Origin: Caulobacter sp.
Lineage (GTDB): Bacteria > Pseudomonadota > Alphaproteobacteria > Caulobacterales > Caulobacteraceae
Assembly (NCBI GenBank): GCA_030680355.1
Contig: JAUXVF010000023.1
Span: 62,001 to 126,000, forward strand
Length of the DNA stretch: 64,000 nucleotides
Direction of reading: 5' to 3'
Shown here: positions 16,891-25,355 of the stretch, piece by piece
Position numbering within the stretch: the stretch's first letter is position 1
Layout: each line of letters starts with the position of its first letter
Made by a program: the position numbers and the translations under genes
The notes under the pieces: generated by a model
Database searches by the model: none
The model's input: only the letters and a program-made list of their open reading frames with translations
What the model was told of the DNA's origin: nothing

Positions 16891-17946
16891 CTACCTCAGC
16901 GCGGCGTTGATCTTGTCGAGCGCGCTCGAGCCCGGCGTCAGTTCGGCGTCGGACAGGGCGTTGAGCGGCTTGCTCACCGTATCGAGGGCGTCGTGCAGGT
17001 CCTCGGACTCCGGATCGACATAGAGCAGGCCGGTGACAATCTCGCCGACCGCCTGCCGTTCCTGGAGGTAGGTCATGGCCCGGCCCCGGTCGGTGGCGTC
17101 GTAGTCGCCCGCCACCTTGCGCAGCATCAGGACCGACCCGTCGTGCTGGGCCACCTCGACGAGCGAGCCCGGTTCATACGAGGCCGTCACCGGCGCGCGG
17201 CCGAGGATGACGTCCAGCCGGTTCACCGCCTCATTGTGCTCGCGCACCCAGTCGAAGCTCTTGGTCGAGCCCTTGTGGTTGTTGAAGGCCACGCAAGGGC
17301 TGAGCACATCGATGAAGGCCGCGCCCTTGTGGGTCAGGGCGGCCTTGATCAGGGGCGTCAACTGTTCCTTGTCGCCGGAGAAACTGCGGCCGACGAAGGT
17401 CGCGCCCAGCTGCAGGGCCAGGGCGACCAGGTCGATGCCGCTGTCGGAATTGACCATGCCCTTCTTGGACTTGCTGCCCTTGTCGGCGGTGGCTGAGAAC
17501 TGGCCCTTGGTCAGTCCGTAAACGCCGTTGTTCTCGACGATATAGGCCATGTTGACCCCGCGCCGCATGGCGTGAGCGAACTGGCCAAGGCCGATCGAGG
17601 CGGAGTCGCCGTCGCCGGATACGCCCAGATAGATCAGGTCGCGATTGGCCAGGTTGGCGCCGGTGAGCACCGACGGCATCCGCCCGTGCACGGTGTTGAA
17701 GCCATGGCTGGCGCCGAGAAAATAGTCGGGCGTCTTGGACGAACAGCCGATGCCCGACAATTTGGCCAGGCGGTGCGGCTCAAGGTCGATCTCGAAACAG
17801 GCCTGGACGATGGCGGCGCTGATCGAGTCGTGGCCACAGCCGGCGCAGAGGGTCGAGACCTTGCCCTCGTAGTCGCGGCGGGTGAAGCCGAGCGCGTTGG
17901 TCGGCAGCGAGGGGTGATGGAACTGGGGTTTGACGATGTAGGTCAT
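16891..17946 (-). CDS. korB: 2-oxoacid:ferredoxin oxidoreductase, beta (TPP) subunit
   Basis: A 351-residue thiamine-diphosphate subunit that with KorA decarboxylates a 2-oxoacid, probably 2-oxoglutarate, to the acyl-CoA and passes electrons to ferredoxin. Iron-sulfur cysteines are in CAGCGHDS and GIGCSSKTPDYF, plus LSPCVAFNNH. The TPP/Mg site is GVSGDGDSASIG followed by VENNGVYGLTKGQFS. It overlaps korA by 4 bp (ATGA). Substrate preference is inferred from the KorAB-type two-subunit layout. Confidence 0.92.
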   Translation of the reverse strand: MTYIVKPQFHHPSLPTNALGFTRRDYEGKVSTLCAGCGHDSISAAIVQACFEIDLEPHRLAKLSGIGCSSKTPDYFLGASHGFNTVHGRMPSVLTGANLANRDLIYLGVSGDGDSASIGLGQFAHAMRRGVNMAYIVENNGVYGLTKGQFSATADKGSKSKKGMVNSDSGIDLVALALQLGATFVGRSFSGDKEQLTPLIKAALTHKGAAFIDVLSPCVAFNNHKGSTKSFDWVREHNEAVNRLDVILGRAPVTASYEPGSLVEVAQHDGSVLMLRKVAGDYDATDRGRAMTYLQERQAVGEIVTGLLYVDPESEDLHDALDTVSKPLNALSDAELTPGSSALDKINAALR

Positions 17947-19781
17947 TGGGCCATCTCCCCGGTCATGTTGACGTCGACCGCGCCCATGCCTCGCTCCAGT
18001 TCGCCCTGGATGAAGCGCGCCGTGATCGGCGAGCCGTCGTAGTTGAGCACCTTGACCAGCCGGGCCGGGTCGACCCCGCCTTCGTTGATCAGCAGCGTCC
18101 GCAGTTGGGCGTCGCGGTTCTGCTCAACGACAAAGACCAGCTCATGGTGGGCGATGAAGTCGAACACCTCGCCCGGAAACGGGAAGGCCCGGACGCGCAG
18201 GGCGTCGACGTTCAGGCCGCGGGCTTCCATCCCGGCCAGGGCCTCGTCCATCGCCGGCGAGGTCGAGCCGTAATAGATCACGCCGTAGGACGTCTGCCGG
18301 GGCGCCTTGCGCAGGATCGGCGCCGGAACCAGCGACCGGGCGGTGTCGAACTTGCGAAGCAGCCGCTCCATGTTGTCGACATAGAGGGCCCCCTCCTCGG
18401 TGTAGCGGGCGTACTGGTCGCGCGAGGTGCCGCGAGTGAAGTAGGCGCCCTTCGAGGGATGAGTCGCCGGCAGGGTGCGGAAGGGGATGCCGTCGCCGTC
18501 GACGTCCTTGTAGCGGCCGAAATCGGCCCCGGCCTCGAGCATCTCGGCGGTCATGACCTTGCCGTGGTCGAGCGGCCGGCTGTCATCCCATTTGAAGGGC
18601 GCGGTCAGCCATTCGTTCATGCCCATGTCGAGGGCGAGCATGACGAAGATCGTGGTCTGCAGACGGTCGGCGAGATCGAAGGCCTGGGCCCCCATTTCGA
18701 AACATTCGCCCGGCCCCTCGGGCAGCAGCAGCACATGTTTGGTGTCGCCGTGGCTGGCGTAGGCCGTCGACAGGATGTCCGACTGCTGGGTGCGCGTGGG
18801 CATGCCGGTCGAGGGGCCACCGCGCTGCACGTCGAAGATCACCGCCGGAATCTCGGCGAAATAGCTGAGGCCGATGAACTCCTGCATCAGGGAGACGCCC
18901 GGGCCCGAGGTGCAGGTGAAGGCGCGGGCGCCGTTCCAGCCTGCCCCGACCACCATGCCGATCGAGGCGATCTCGTCCTCGGCCTGAACGATGGCGTAGC
19001 GCGCCTTGCCCGTCTCCGGTTCGTGACGCAGCTTGCCGCAATAGTCGGTGAAGGCCTCGGCCAGGGAGGTCGACGGCGTGATCGGGTACCAGGCGCAGAC
19101 CGTGGCGCCGCCATAGACCGCCCCAAGGCCAGCGGCGGTATTGCCGTCGACGAAAATTCGGTCGCCCACGGCGTTGGCGCGCTCGAGCTGCAGACCCAGA
19201 GGCGCAAGGTGGTCGCGGGCGTAGTTGAAGCCGATATGCATGGCCTCGATATTGGCCGGGATCAGGGCCGGTTTGGAGGCGTACTCCTCGGCCAGGAGGG
19301 CCTCGACCACCGCCGTCTCGATGCCGAGCAGGCAGGTCAGCGCGCCCAGGCAGATGATGTTCTTGAGCACCTTGCGTTTGGACGGCTCGACATAGGCGGC
19401 GTTGCACAGCGCCGTCAGCGGCACGCCGACGACGGTGACATCCTCCCGGAACCGGTCGGTCTGCATCGGCTTTGTGGAGTCGTAGAACAGGTAGCCGCCC
19501 GGCTCGATCTCGGCGAGATCGCGCGCCCAGGTCTGGGGGTTCATGGCGACCATCAGATCGACGCCGCCGCGACGGCCGAGCCAGCCCTGGCCGCTGACCC
19601 TGATCTCGTACCAGGTCGGCAGGCCCTGGATGTTGGACGGGAAGATGTTGCGCGCCGCCACCGGCACGCCCATGCGCAGGATGGCCTTGACGAACAGGCC
19701 ATTGGCGCTGGCCGAGCCCGATCCGTTGACGTTGGCGAACTTGACGACGAAGTCGTTGGTCGCCGCGATTGCCCGGGTCAT
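17943..19781 (-). CDS. korA: 2-oxoacid:ferredoxin oxidoreductase, fused gamma-alpha subunit
   Basis: A 612-residue protein with the gamma domain (about 1-190, ANVNGSGSASANGLFVKAIL) fused ahead of the alpha pyrimidine-binding domain (about 215-612, containing ITPSTSLAEAFTDY, QAEDEIASIGMVVGA, TSGPGVSLMQEFIGL and RGGPSTGMPTRTQQSD). This fused form is normal for aerobic bacterial 2-oxoglutarate synthases. The ATG at 19781 overlaps the stop of the upstream flavoprotein gene by 4 bp. The longer open frame upstream is only a shadow of that gene. Confidence 0.93.
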   Translation of the reverse strand: MTRAIAATNDFVVKFANVNGSGSASANGLFVKAILRMGVPVAARNIFPSNIQGLPTWYEIRVSGQGWLGRRGGVDLMVAMNPQTWARDLAEIEPGGYLFYDSTKPMQTDRFREDVTVVGVPLTALCNAAYVEPSKRKVLKNIICLGALTCLLGIETAVVEALLAEEYASKPALIPANIEAMHIGFNYARDHLAPLGLQLERANAVGDRIFVDGNTAAGLGAVYGGATVCAWYPITPSTSLAEAFTDYCGKLRHEPETGKARYAIVQAEDEIASIGMVVGAGWNGARAFTCTSGPGVSLMQEFIGLSYFAEIPAVIFDVQRGGPSTGMPTRTQQSDILSTAYASHGDTKHVLLLPEGPGECFEMGAQAFDLADRLQTTIFVMLALDMGMNEWLTAPFKWDDSRPLDHGKVMTAEMLEAGADFGRYKDVDGDGIPFRTLPATHPSKGAYFTRGTSRDQYARYTEEGALYVDNMERLLRKFDTARSLVPAPILRKAPRQTSYGVIYYGSTSPAMDEALAGMEARGLNVDALRVRAFPFPGEVFDFIAHHELVFVVEQNRDAQLRTLLINEGGVDPARLVKVLNYDGSPITARFIQGELERGMGAVDVNMTGEMAQ

Positions 19782-21562
19782 CGCGTGCCTCCGCCGCCCG
19801 CGTGGCTCATCTCGATGACGAACTTCTGCATGTCCCAGGCGCCGGTCGGGCAGCGCTCGGCGCAAAGGCCGCAGTGCAGGCAGACGTCCTCGTCCTTGAC
19901 CAGCACCCGCCCCGTCGGAAGGGTGCCCGAGACATAGAGGTCCTGGGTCAGGTTCAGGGCCGGGGCCTTGAGCCTGGGCCGCAGCTCGTCTTCCTCGCCA
20001 TTGACCGTGAAGGTGATGCAGTCGGTCGGGCAGATGTCGACACAGGCGTCGCACTCGATGCACAGCGGCGCGGCGAACACTGTCTGAACGTCGCAGTTGA
20101 GACAGCGCTGGGTTTCGGCCAGGGCGAGGACCGCGTCAAAGCCAAGCTCGACCTCGGCCCGCACATTGGCCAGGGCCTCGACGGTGGGCAGCTGCGGCAC
20201 GATCTGACGATCATCGTTGGAGATGTCGTTGTCGTAGCTCCACTCGTGGATGCCCATCTTCTGCGACGAGACCAGCACCCCCGGCGGCGGTCTGAGGCGC
20301 ACGTCGTTGCCGCGGCAGAAATGGTCGATCGAGATCGCCGCGTCGTGGCCATGGGCCACGGCCCAGATGATGTTCTTGGGGCCAAAAGCCGCGTCGCCGC
20401 CGAAGAAGACCCGTTCGTTGGTCGACTGGAAGGTGATCAGGTCGACGACCGGCATGCCCCATTCGTCGAACGCGAGGCCGATGTCACGCTCGATCCAGGG
20501 GAAGGAGTTCTCCTGGCCGATGGCCAGCAGCACGTCGTCGCATTCGATGTGCTGATCGGGCTCGCCCGTCGGCTTCAGGGAACGGCGGCCCTTGTCGTCA
20601 TAGACCGGGGCGACCGCCTCGAAGGTCACGCCGGTCAGGCGACCGTCTTCATGAGTGAAGGCCTTGGGCACCAGGAAGTTGAGGATCGGAATGCCCTCGT
20701 GCATGGCGTCCTCCTTCTCCCAGGGGGACGCCTTCATCTCCTCGAAACCGGACCGCACGACGACCTTGACGTCCTCGCCGCCGAGACGGCGGGAGGTGCG
20801 GCAGCAGTCCATGGCGGTGTTGCCGCCGCCCAGCACGATCACCCGGCGGCCGATCGACTCGATGTGGCCGAAGGAGACGCTGGACAGCCAGTCGATGCCG
20901 ATATGGATGTTGGCCGCCGCTTCCTGGCGGCCGGGGACGTCGAGATCGCGGCCGCGCGGCGCTCCGGTGCCGACGAAGATGGCGTCGTAGTCCTCCTCGA
21001 GCATCGCGCCGAGGCTGTCGATCCGCTCGCCCAGGCGCATCTCCAGGCCGAGGTCGGTGATGAAGGCCATCTCTTCGTCGATGACGCTCTCGGGCAGACG
21101 GAAGCGGGGAATCTGGCTGCGGATCATGCCGCCGGACTTGGCGTCGGCGTCATAGACCACGACCTCGTAGCCCATCGGGGCCAGATCGCGGGCGACGGTC
21201 ATCGAGGCCGGGCCGGCGCCGATGCAGGCGATCTTCTTGCCGATGCGGTTGACGGGCGGGGTCGGCATTCGGGCCGAGACGTCGCCCTTGTTGTCGGCGG
21301 CGACGCGTTTGAGTCGGCAGATGGCCACCGGCTCGTCCTCGATCCGCCCGCGCCGGCAGGCCGGTTCGCAGGGGCGGTCGCACGTCCGCCCGAGAATCCC
21401 GGGGAAGACGTTGGACTTCCAGTTGACCATGTAGGCGTCGGCGTGACGGCCTTGAGCGATCAGACGGATGTACTCTGGCACAGGCGTATGGGCCGGACAG
21501 GCCCACTGACAATCGACGACCTTGTGGAAGTATTCCGGCGCCTCGGTGTTCGTAGGCTCCAA
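19778..21562 (-). CDS. GltD/NfnB-like flavoprotein fused to a two-cluster ferredoxin domain
   Basis: A 594-residue NAD(P)H-linked flavoprotein. The N-terminal [4Fe-4S]-type cysteines are in DCQWACPAHTPVPEYI and GRTCDRPCEPACRRG. The FAD site is CIGAGPASMTVARDL and the NAD(P)H site LGGGNTAMDCCR. The C-terminal ferredoxin part has CIECDACVDICPTDCI and CLHCGLCAERCPTGAW, enough for two further clusters. The start is a TTG at 21562, chosen because GGGGAGAGGAG lies 9 nt upstream; the frame itself runs to 21649. It is the first gene of the kor operon and probably moves electrons between ferredoxin and NAD(P)H for KorAB. That role is inferred. Confidence 0.88.
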   Translation of the reverse strand: MEPTNTEAPEYFHKVVDCQWACPAHTPVPEYIRLIAQGRHADAYMVNWKSNVFPGILGRTCDRPCEPACRRGRIEDEPVAICRLKRVAADNKGDVSARMPTPPVNRIGKKIACIGAGPASMTVARDLAPMGYEVVVYDADAKSGGMIRSQIPRFRLPESVIDEEMAFITDLGLEMRLGERIDSLGAMLEEDYDAIFVGTGAPRGRDLDVPGRQEAAANIHIGIDWLSSVSFGHIESIGRRVIVLGGGNTAMDCCRTSRRLGGEDVKVVVRSGFEEMKASPWEKEDAMHEGIPILNFLVPKAFTHEDGRLTGVTFEAVAPVYDDKGRRSLKPTGEPDQHIECDDVLLAIGQENSFPWIERDIGLAFDEWGMPVVDLITFQSTNERVFFGGDAAFGPKNIIWAVAHGHDAAISIDHFCRGNDVRLRPPPGVLVSSQKMGIHEWSYDNDISNDDRQIVPQLPTVEALANVRAEVELGFDAVLALAETQRCLNCDVQTVFAAPLCIECDACVDICPTDCITFTVNGEEDELRPRLKAPALNLTQDLYVSGTLPTGRVLVKDEDVCLHCGLCAERCPTGAWDMQKFVIEMSHAGGGGTR

Positions 21563-21707
21563 CGCGTAGAACTCCTCTCCCCCCGCTCCCGCGTCTGAGT
21601 GAGAAAGGCCGCTCCAAAATCCGAAGCGGCTCGTCCTACGCCCGCGCAAGATGCCCGAACAGTTGTTTTAGACCGCGTCTGTCCCGCTATCCAGTACGAC
21701 GCGTCGA

Positions 21708-22061
21708 TTATTCACCACGTGGCTTCGCCGGCGGTGTCCGTGATGTCATGCCGGCCGCCGCCGCGTCGTCGGCAATCTGGTCATCCGACACCGGATCGAT
21801 GCCGGTATTCAGCCGGGGCGTCGGGTTGGCTCGGAGCGCGGGCTCGACAGCCGGCGGCGCGACAGCAGGCGTCGGCGCCGGCGCCGGCGCCGGCTCGATA
21901 ACGGCCGCTGCCCGCGCGGCGTCGTCCGCCACGCTGACGCGATCAGCACCGTCGCCCGATCCCGAGCTCAGGAACAGCAGCGCCGCCAGGGTGAGCGCGA
22001 CCCCGAGCAACACGCCAAGGAGCAGCCAGAACCAACCGCCGACGCCCGATTTCTGAGCCAT
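21708..22061 (-). CDS. Small membrane-anchored protein with Pro/Ala-rich tail
   Basis: A 117-residue protein. One transmembrane helix (about residues 10-32, GGWFWLLLGVLLGVALTLAA) is followed by a low-complexity Ala/Pro-rich domain (PAPAPAPTPAVAPP) and a polar C-terminus. It lies 12 bp after the MepK-like gene on the same strand and is probably the third gene of that cell-wall operon. The linker type suggests a periplasmic part that spans or touches the cell wall. No family was recognised. Confidence 0.7.
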   Translation of the reverse strand: MAQKSGVGGWFWLLLGVLLGVALTLAALLFLSSGSGDGADRVSVADDAARAAAVIEPAPAPAPTPAVAPPAVEPALRANPTPRLNTGIDPVSDDQIADDAAAAGMTSRTPPAKPRGE

Positions 22062-22073
22062 GATGTCTGTCCC

Positions 22074-22721
22074 CTACGATCCCTGCCAGGTCCTGACCGG
22101 ACCGATATCCACATGTACAAATCCGGAGTCCGGATAGTAGCCGACCCCGCCGCCCCGCAACGCCAGCGCCGCATCTCTGAAGCCCGTCAAGGCCACGTCG
22201 TTAAGCCGCACATCCATAGCCTTGCCTTCCATATGAAGACTTTTCCTGGCGACCTGGGAAGCGCCGTTGGCGACCGCGCTTTGACCGCTGAGCATCTCGT
22301 TGGTTTGCGGCGAGCGGAAGGCGGAAATGATCCGGAACGGCTCCCTGGAACCGGTCAGGGTCTGCAGGGTGAACAGAATGTCGAGCAGCCGCACGTCAAT
22401 CGGATGTTCTTCAAGGGTCCGGAAGTCGCGCAGATGGGTGTTGATCGCCTTCAGGGCGTCCCAGCTGTACCGGCCGCCGTCCCAATAGACGACCTCCAGA
22501 TCCTGTTCGGTATGCAGGTGGCGAAACTTCAGGTGACGGGGACCGGGCGGCGGCGGCGTCAGGGGCGTCGGCGACAGCAGAAAATCCGCGGGCGCGACAG
22601 CTTCAGGGTCATTGGCCGGGGCTGGCGAGGCGACCGCCGGCTGCCGCGCCTGGACGACGCCGCCGGCGCTGCTCGCCAGCCCGATCAGGCCGGCCGACAG
22701 CAGCTGTCGCCGGCCAATCAC
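22074..22721 (-). CDS. DUF882/YcbK (MepK-like) murein endopeptidase
   Basis: A 215-residue exported protein with a Tat-type N-terminus (RRQLLSAGLIG). The peptidase M15-like DUF882 domain runs from about 75 to 213. Zn ligands typical of the family are seen in HMEGKAMDVRL (His and Asp) and FVHVDIG (His). In E. coli the homologue MepK cuts 3-3 crosslinks. The GTG start overlaps the stop of the L,D-transpeptidase gene (TAGTG). Pairing with an enzyme that makes 3-3 crosslinks repeats the ycbB-ycbK arrangement of enterobacteria. Confidence 0.88.
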   Translation of the reverse strand: MIGRRQLLSAGLIGLASSAGGVVQARQPAVASPAPANDPEAVAPADFLLSPTPLTPPPPGPRHLKFRHLHTEQDLEVVYWDGGRYSWDALKAINTHLRDFRTLEEHPIDVRLLDILFTLQTLTGSREPFRIISAFRSPQTNEMLSGQSAVANGASQVARKSLHMEGKAMDVRLNDVALTGFRDAALALRGGGVGYYPDSGFVHVDIGPVRTWQGS

Positions 22722-24190
22722 TAGGCCCCGCCTCGCGCGGCGATCCGCTGCATCAACAGGGTGTCCCAGCCGTAAGGGTCCTGGCGGAAGTTCACCTGCC
22801 CGTCCGGCGTCACATAGGCGGTCCAGTAGAGCAGGAAGACCGCGACCGGCCGTGCGACCGGCGCGCGCGTGGTTTCACCCCCGGCGATGGTCGCGTCGAT
22901 GGCTTCGGGGGTCCAGACCGGGTCGCCCTCCATGATCGCCCGGGCCAGGGCCAACGGCTTTTCGAGCCGCACGCAGCCGTGGCTGGCCAGGCGCGTGTAG
23001 CGCGAGAACCCGCCCTTGCTCGGCGTGTCGTGCAGATAGACGGAATAAGGATTCTGGAAGTCGAACTTGATCAGCCCCAGCGCGCTGCCCGGTCCCGGAC
23101 GCTGCTGCAGCCGACCGCCGGGCAGAATGCGGAAGCCGGCGTTGGCGAGATAGGTCCGACCCTTGGGCAGGAGCTCCCGCGCCGCGATCCCCGAAGGAAC
23201 ATTCCAGGGCGGATTGAGCACGATCGATTCAATGGACGACGACAGCAGCGGCGTCTCCCAACCGGGGCGTCCGGTCACGGCGCGCATCGACAGCGTCGGT
23301 TGATCGGCCTGGAACAGGGTCAGGATTCCCGCCGCGACATTCACCTGGACCCGTTCGGTGGGCAGGTGGGCGGGCAGCCAGCGCCAGCGTTCCATGTTGG
23401 CGACGATCTGGTCGAGGCGACGCTCGACCGGAATGTTCAGCGCCGCCCGGGTGGCGCTGTTGACCACCCCGGTGGGCTCCAGGCCCATGCGTTTCTGGGC
23501 GCGCTTCACCGCCTCTTCGAGGGCGTCATCGAACAGGGGATCGCCCGGCTTCACCGATCCGTCGGCGGAGGGCGGGACGGCCGGAGGCGGCGTCCGCGCC
23601 GCCACGGCGGGCGTTTCAGAGTCCTCCAGGGCCAGGCGGATCCTCAGGGTCTCCACGGCCGGTCCGGTGGCGCCCAGCTTGAGATCGGGACCGCCGGGCA
23701 GCACGGCCCAGCCCCCCTTGGCCTGGATCGCGCGATAGTCGGCCAGACCGATCTGGAGGGTTTCATAGCCGGGATAGTCGGGCGGCAGACTGGCGAGCCA
23801 AGCCTCGAGACGATCATCGGCGATCGCCCGGGTCAGACCCGTGCGGGCGTCGAAGGGCAACGGGCGCAGCCCCCAGTCGGAGGGAAAGGCGTCGAGCGGC
23901 AGCCGGCCGATCTTGACGGCCTGGGCGTAGCGAACCGTCGCCTCGATCAGTTCCGCGTCTCCGGCGCCGCGCGGCGCAAATTCGCCCGGCGCGAAGCCGT
24001 GGCGGTCCGCCTGGGCGAGGGTGCGCTGCAGCAACTCCGCCTGGGCCGGCTTCAGCGCGGCCGGACGGACCGGGTACTGCGGGGTCACCAGCCGCCCACG
24101 GGCGGCGGGCGGCGGCGACTGCGCCAGAACCGGCGTCGCCGCGACCATGACCATGATCCCGCCCAGACAGGACATGGCGAGTCTACGCAT
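22721..24190 (-). CDS. YcbB-type L,D-transpeptidase
   Basis: A 489-residue exported enzyme that makes 3-3 peptidoglycan crosslinks. A signal peptide (MRRLAMSCLGG to VLAQ, about 1-24) is followed by a helical region (about 45-160), a peptidoglycan-binding-like segment (about 175-265) and the YkuD catalytic domain (about 285-440). The active-site motif is SHGCVRLEKP with the catalytic Cys, and HDTPSKGGFSRYTRLA upstream. The ATG at 24190 is chosen because it opens the signal peptide; the longer frame adds 23 polar residues. It heads the operon with the MepK-like gene. Confidence 0.92.
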   Translation of the reverse strand: MRRLAMSCLGGIMVMVAATPVLAQSPPPAARGRLVTPQYPVRPAALKPAQAELLQRTLAQADRHGFAPGEFAPRGAGDAELIEATVRYAQAVKIGRLPLDAFPSDWGLRPLPFDARTGLTRAIADDRLEAWLASLPPDYPGYETLQIGLADYRAIQAKGGWAVLPGGPDLKLGATGPAVETLRIRLALEDSETPAVAARTPPPAVPPSADGSVKPGDPLFDDALEEAVKRAQKRMGLEPTGVVNSATRAALNIPVERRLDQIVANMERWRWLPAHLPTERVQVNVAAGILTLFQADQPTLSMRAVTGRPGWETPLLSSSIESIVLNPPWNVPSGIAARELLPKGRTYLANAGFRILPGGRLQQRPGPGSALGLIKFDFQNPYSVYLHDTPSKGGFSRYTRLASHGCVRLEKPLALARAIMEGDPVWTPEAIDATIAGGETTRAPVARPVAVFLLYWTAYVTPDGQVNFRQDPYGWDTLLMQRIAARGGA

Positions 24191-24358
24191 CTGATGCGAC
24201 GTCAAACCGGAATGCCTTTTTCTACCCAAGACGCCGACCCTAGCAGAGCTTCCCCCCAAGCACGCAACCTTGTCGCCCCAGACACGAAAACGCGGATCAT
24301 GATCAATTCTGGCGTCGCGGGTTGTCAGCCCCTTTTCCCGGGATCACACCGAGTCCAT

Positions 24359-24742
24359 ATGAAGGCCATGTCCAAGCTCCCGACTTCCCGCCCGCTCATG
24401 ACCGGCCTGACCCGGGGCTTGCGCCAGCGATGCCCTGCCTGCGGCGAAGGCCGCCTGTTTCGCGCCTATCTGAAGGTGTCCCCGACCTGCGAGGCCTGCG
24501 GCCATGACCTTTCGGCCTATCGGGCCGACGATGGCCCGGCCTATTTCACGATCCTGATCGTCGGCCATCTGGTCATCGGACCGATGCTCCTGTTCCCGAT
24601 TGTCTGGGAAGCCTCGCCGTGGCTGATCGTGCCGGTTTCGATGACGGCTCTGACCGTGCTGATTCTGACCCTGCTCCCGCGGATCAAGGGCGGCTTTGTC
24701 GGCGCGCTGTGGTCGATTCGGCCAGCGCCGGCGCACGGCTAG
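24359..24742 (+). CDS. DUF983 membrane protein
   Basis: A 127-residue protein (124 if the ATG at 24368 is used). An N-terminal zinc-ribbon-like pair of CxxC motifs (CPACGEG and CEACGHD) is followed by two transmembrane helices (about 63-85 and 88-108). DUF983 proteins often sit near cytochrome oxidase genes, but not here. No strong ribosome site helps choose between the two ATGs. It is divergent from the L,D-transpeptidase gene, with about 170 bp between them. Confidence 0.85.
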   Translation: MKAMSKLPTSRPLMTGLTRGLRQRCPACGEGRLFRAYLKVSPTCEACGHDLSAYRADDGPAYFTILIVGHLVIGPMLLFPIVWEASPWLIVPVSMTALTVLILTLLPRIKGGFVGALWSIRPAPAHG

Positions 24743-24838
24743 GCGAGATCGCCACCCGGTTTGGGCTGCCCCGATTGACACCCCCGCCCCCCGGGCCAGA
24801 CAATCGACGCTTCCCCCGAACTGAAAGCGAGGCCCCTC

Positions 24839-25015
24839 ATGGCCCACAAATTCGAAATCTATAAGGACAAGGCGGGCGAGTTCCGCGTCCGCTTCAAATA
24901 CAACAGCGAAGTGATGTTCGCGACCGAGGGCTACAGCTCTAAGAGCTCGGCCCAGAACGCCATCGACTCGATGAAGAAGAACGGTCCGGGCGCGCCGGTC
25001 GAAGACAACAGCTAG
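24839..25015 (+). CDS. DUF1508 (YegP-type) small protein
   Basis: A 58-residue protein that reads MAHKFEIYKDKAGEFRVRF at the start and includes GYSSKSSAQNAIDSMKKN, the signature of the DUF1508/YegP repeat. Here there is a single repeat unit where E. coli YegP has two. A GAGG site precedes the ATG by about 6 nt. A strong hairpin follows the stop by 15 bp. The biochemical role is unknown. Confidence 0.9.
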   Translation: MAHKFEIYKDKAGEFRVRFKYNSEVMFATEGYSSKSSAQNAIDSMKKNGPGAPVEDNS

Positions 25016-25030
25016 CCCCCACCCGCAGAC

Positions 25031-25057
25031 CCCGCGGGTCGCTGGCCGACCCGCGGG
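25031..25057 (+). terminator. GC-rich hairpin after the DUF1508 gene
   Basis: A perfect 11-bp stem (CCCGCGGGTCG, 25031-25041, with 25047-25057) and a 5-nt loop. There is no T run afterwards, so it is a terminator-like hairpin and not a proven intrinsic terminator. Confidence 0.5.
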
Positions 25058-25137
25058 CGACGCCGGCGAGGAACCCCTGCCCGTCTCCCGAGTTGTTACC
25101 GGTGCGGCTCGACCGCGCTGTTCACGGAGACGCCGAC

Positions 25138-25293
25138 ATGCTCGGGACCATCCTCATCATCATCCTGATCCTGGCCGTTCTGGGCGCCCTGCCGACCTGG
25201 GGTCACTCGCGGTCCTGGGGCTATGCGCCCACAGGCGGCCTAGGCCTGGTTCTGGTCATCGTCATCATCCTGGTGTTGCTGGGTCGGATCTGA
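25138..25293 (+). CDS. DUF3309 small hydrophobic protein
   Basis: A 51-residue protein with two membrane segments (MLGTILIIILILAVLGALP and GLVLVIVIILVLLGRI) joined by the family signature TWGHSRSWGYAPTGG. The ATG at 25138 has GGAGA 7 nt upstream, while the longer frame lacks a site. DUF3309 proteins are common in alphaproteobacteria and of unknown function, often stress-linked by annotation only. Confidence 0.88.
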   Translation: MLGTILIIILILAVLGALPTWGHSRSWGYAPTGGLGLVLVIVIILVLLGRI

Positions 25294-25355
25294 CGCCCTT
25301 CCCCTTCGTCGTCGAGGCGCCTAACCTCCCGCCGACAGGGTGAATGGGGGACGGC

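Noticed and set aside
17946..21598. Two long plus-strand frames (663 and 609 residues) opposite the kor operon
   Set aside because: Their products lack any domain pattern and mirror the codon bias of korA and the flavoprotein. The minus-strand proteins are complete and recognised.
21836..21900. Short GCCGGCGC repeats near 21.87 kb as a CRISPR-like or VNTR element
   Set aside because: They lie inside the small anchored protein's Pro/Ala-rich coding region and reflect its amino-acid repeats.
22979..24358. Long N-terminal extension of the DUF983 frame
   Set aside because: The upstream part is antisense to the L,D-transpeptidase and reads as a His/Gly/Arg-rich shadow. The DUF983 protein starts at 24359 or 24368.
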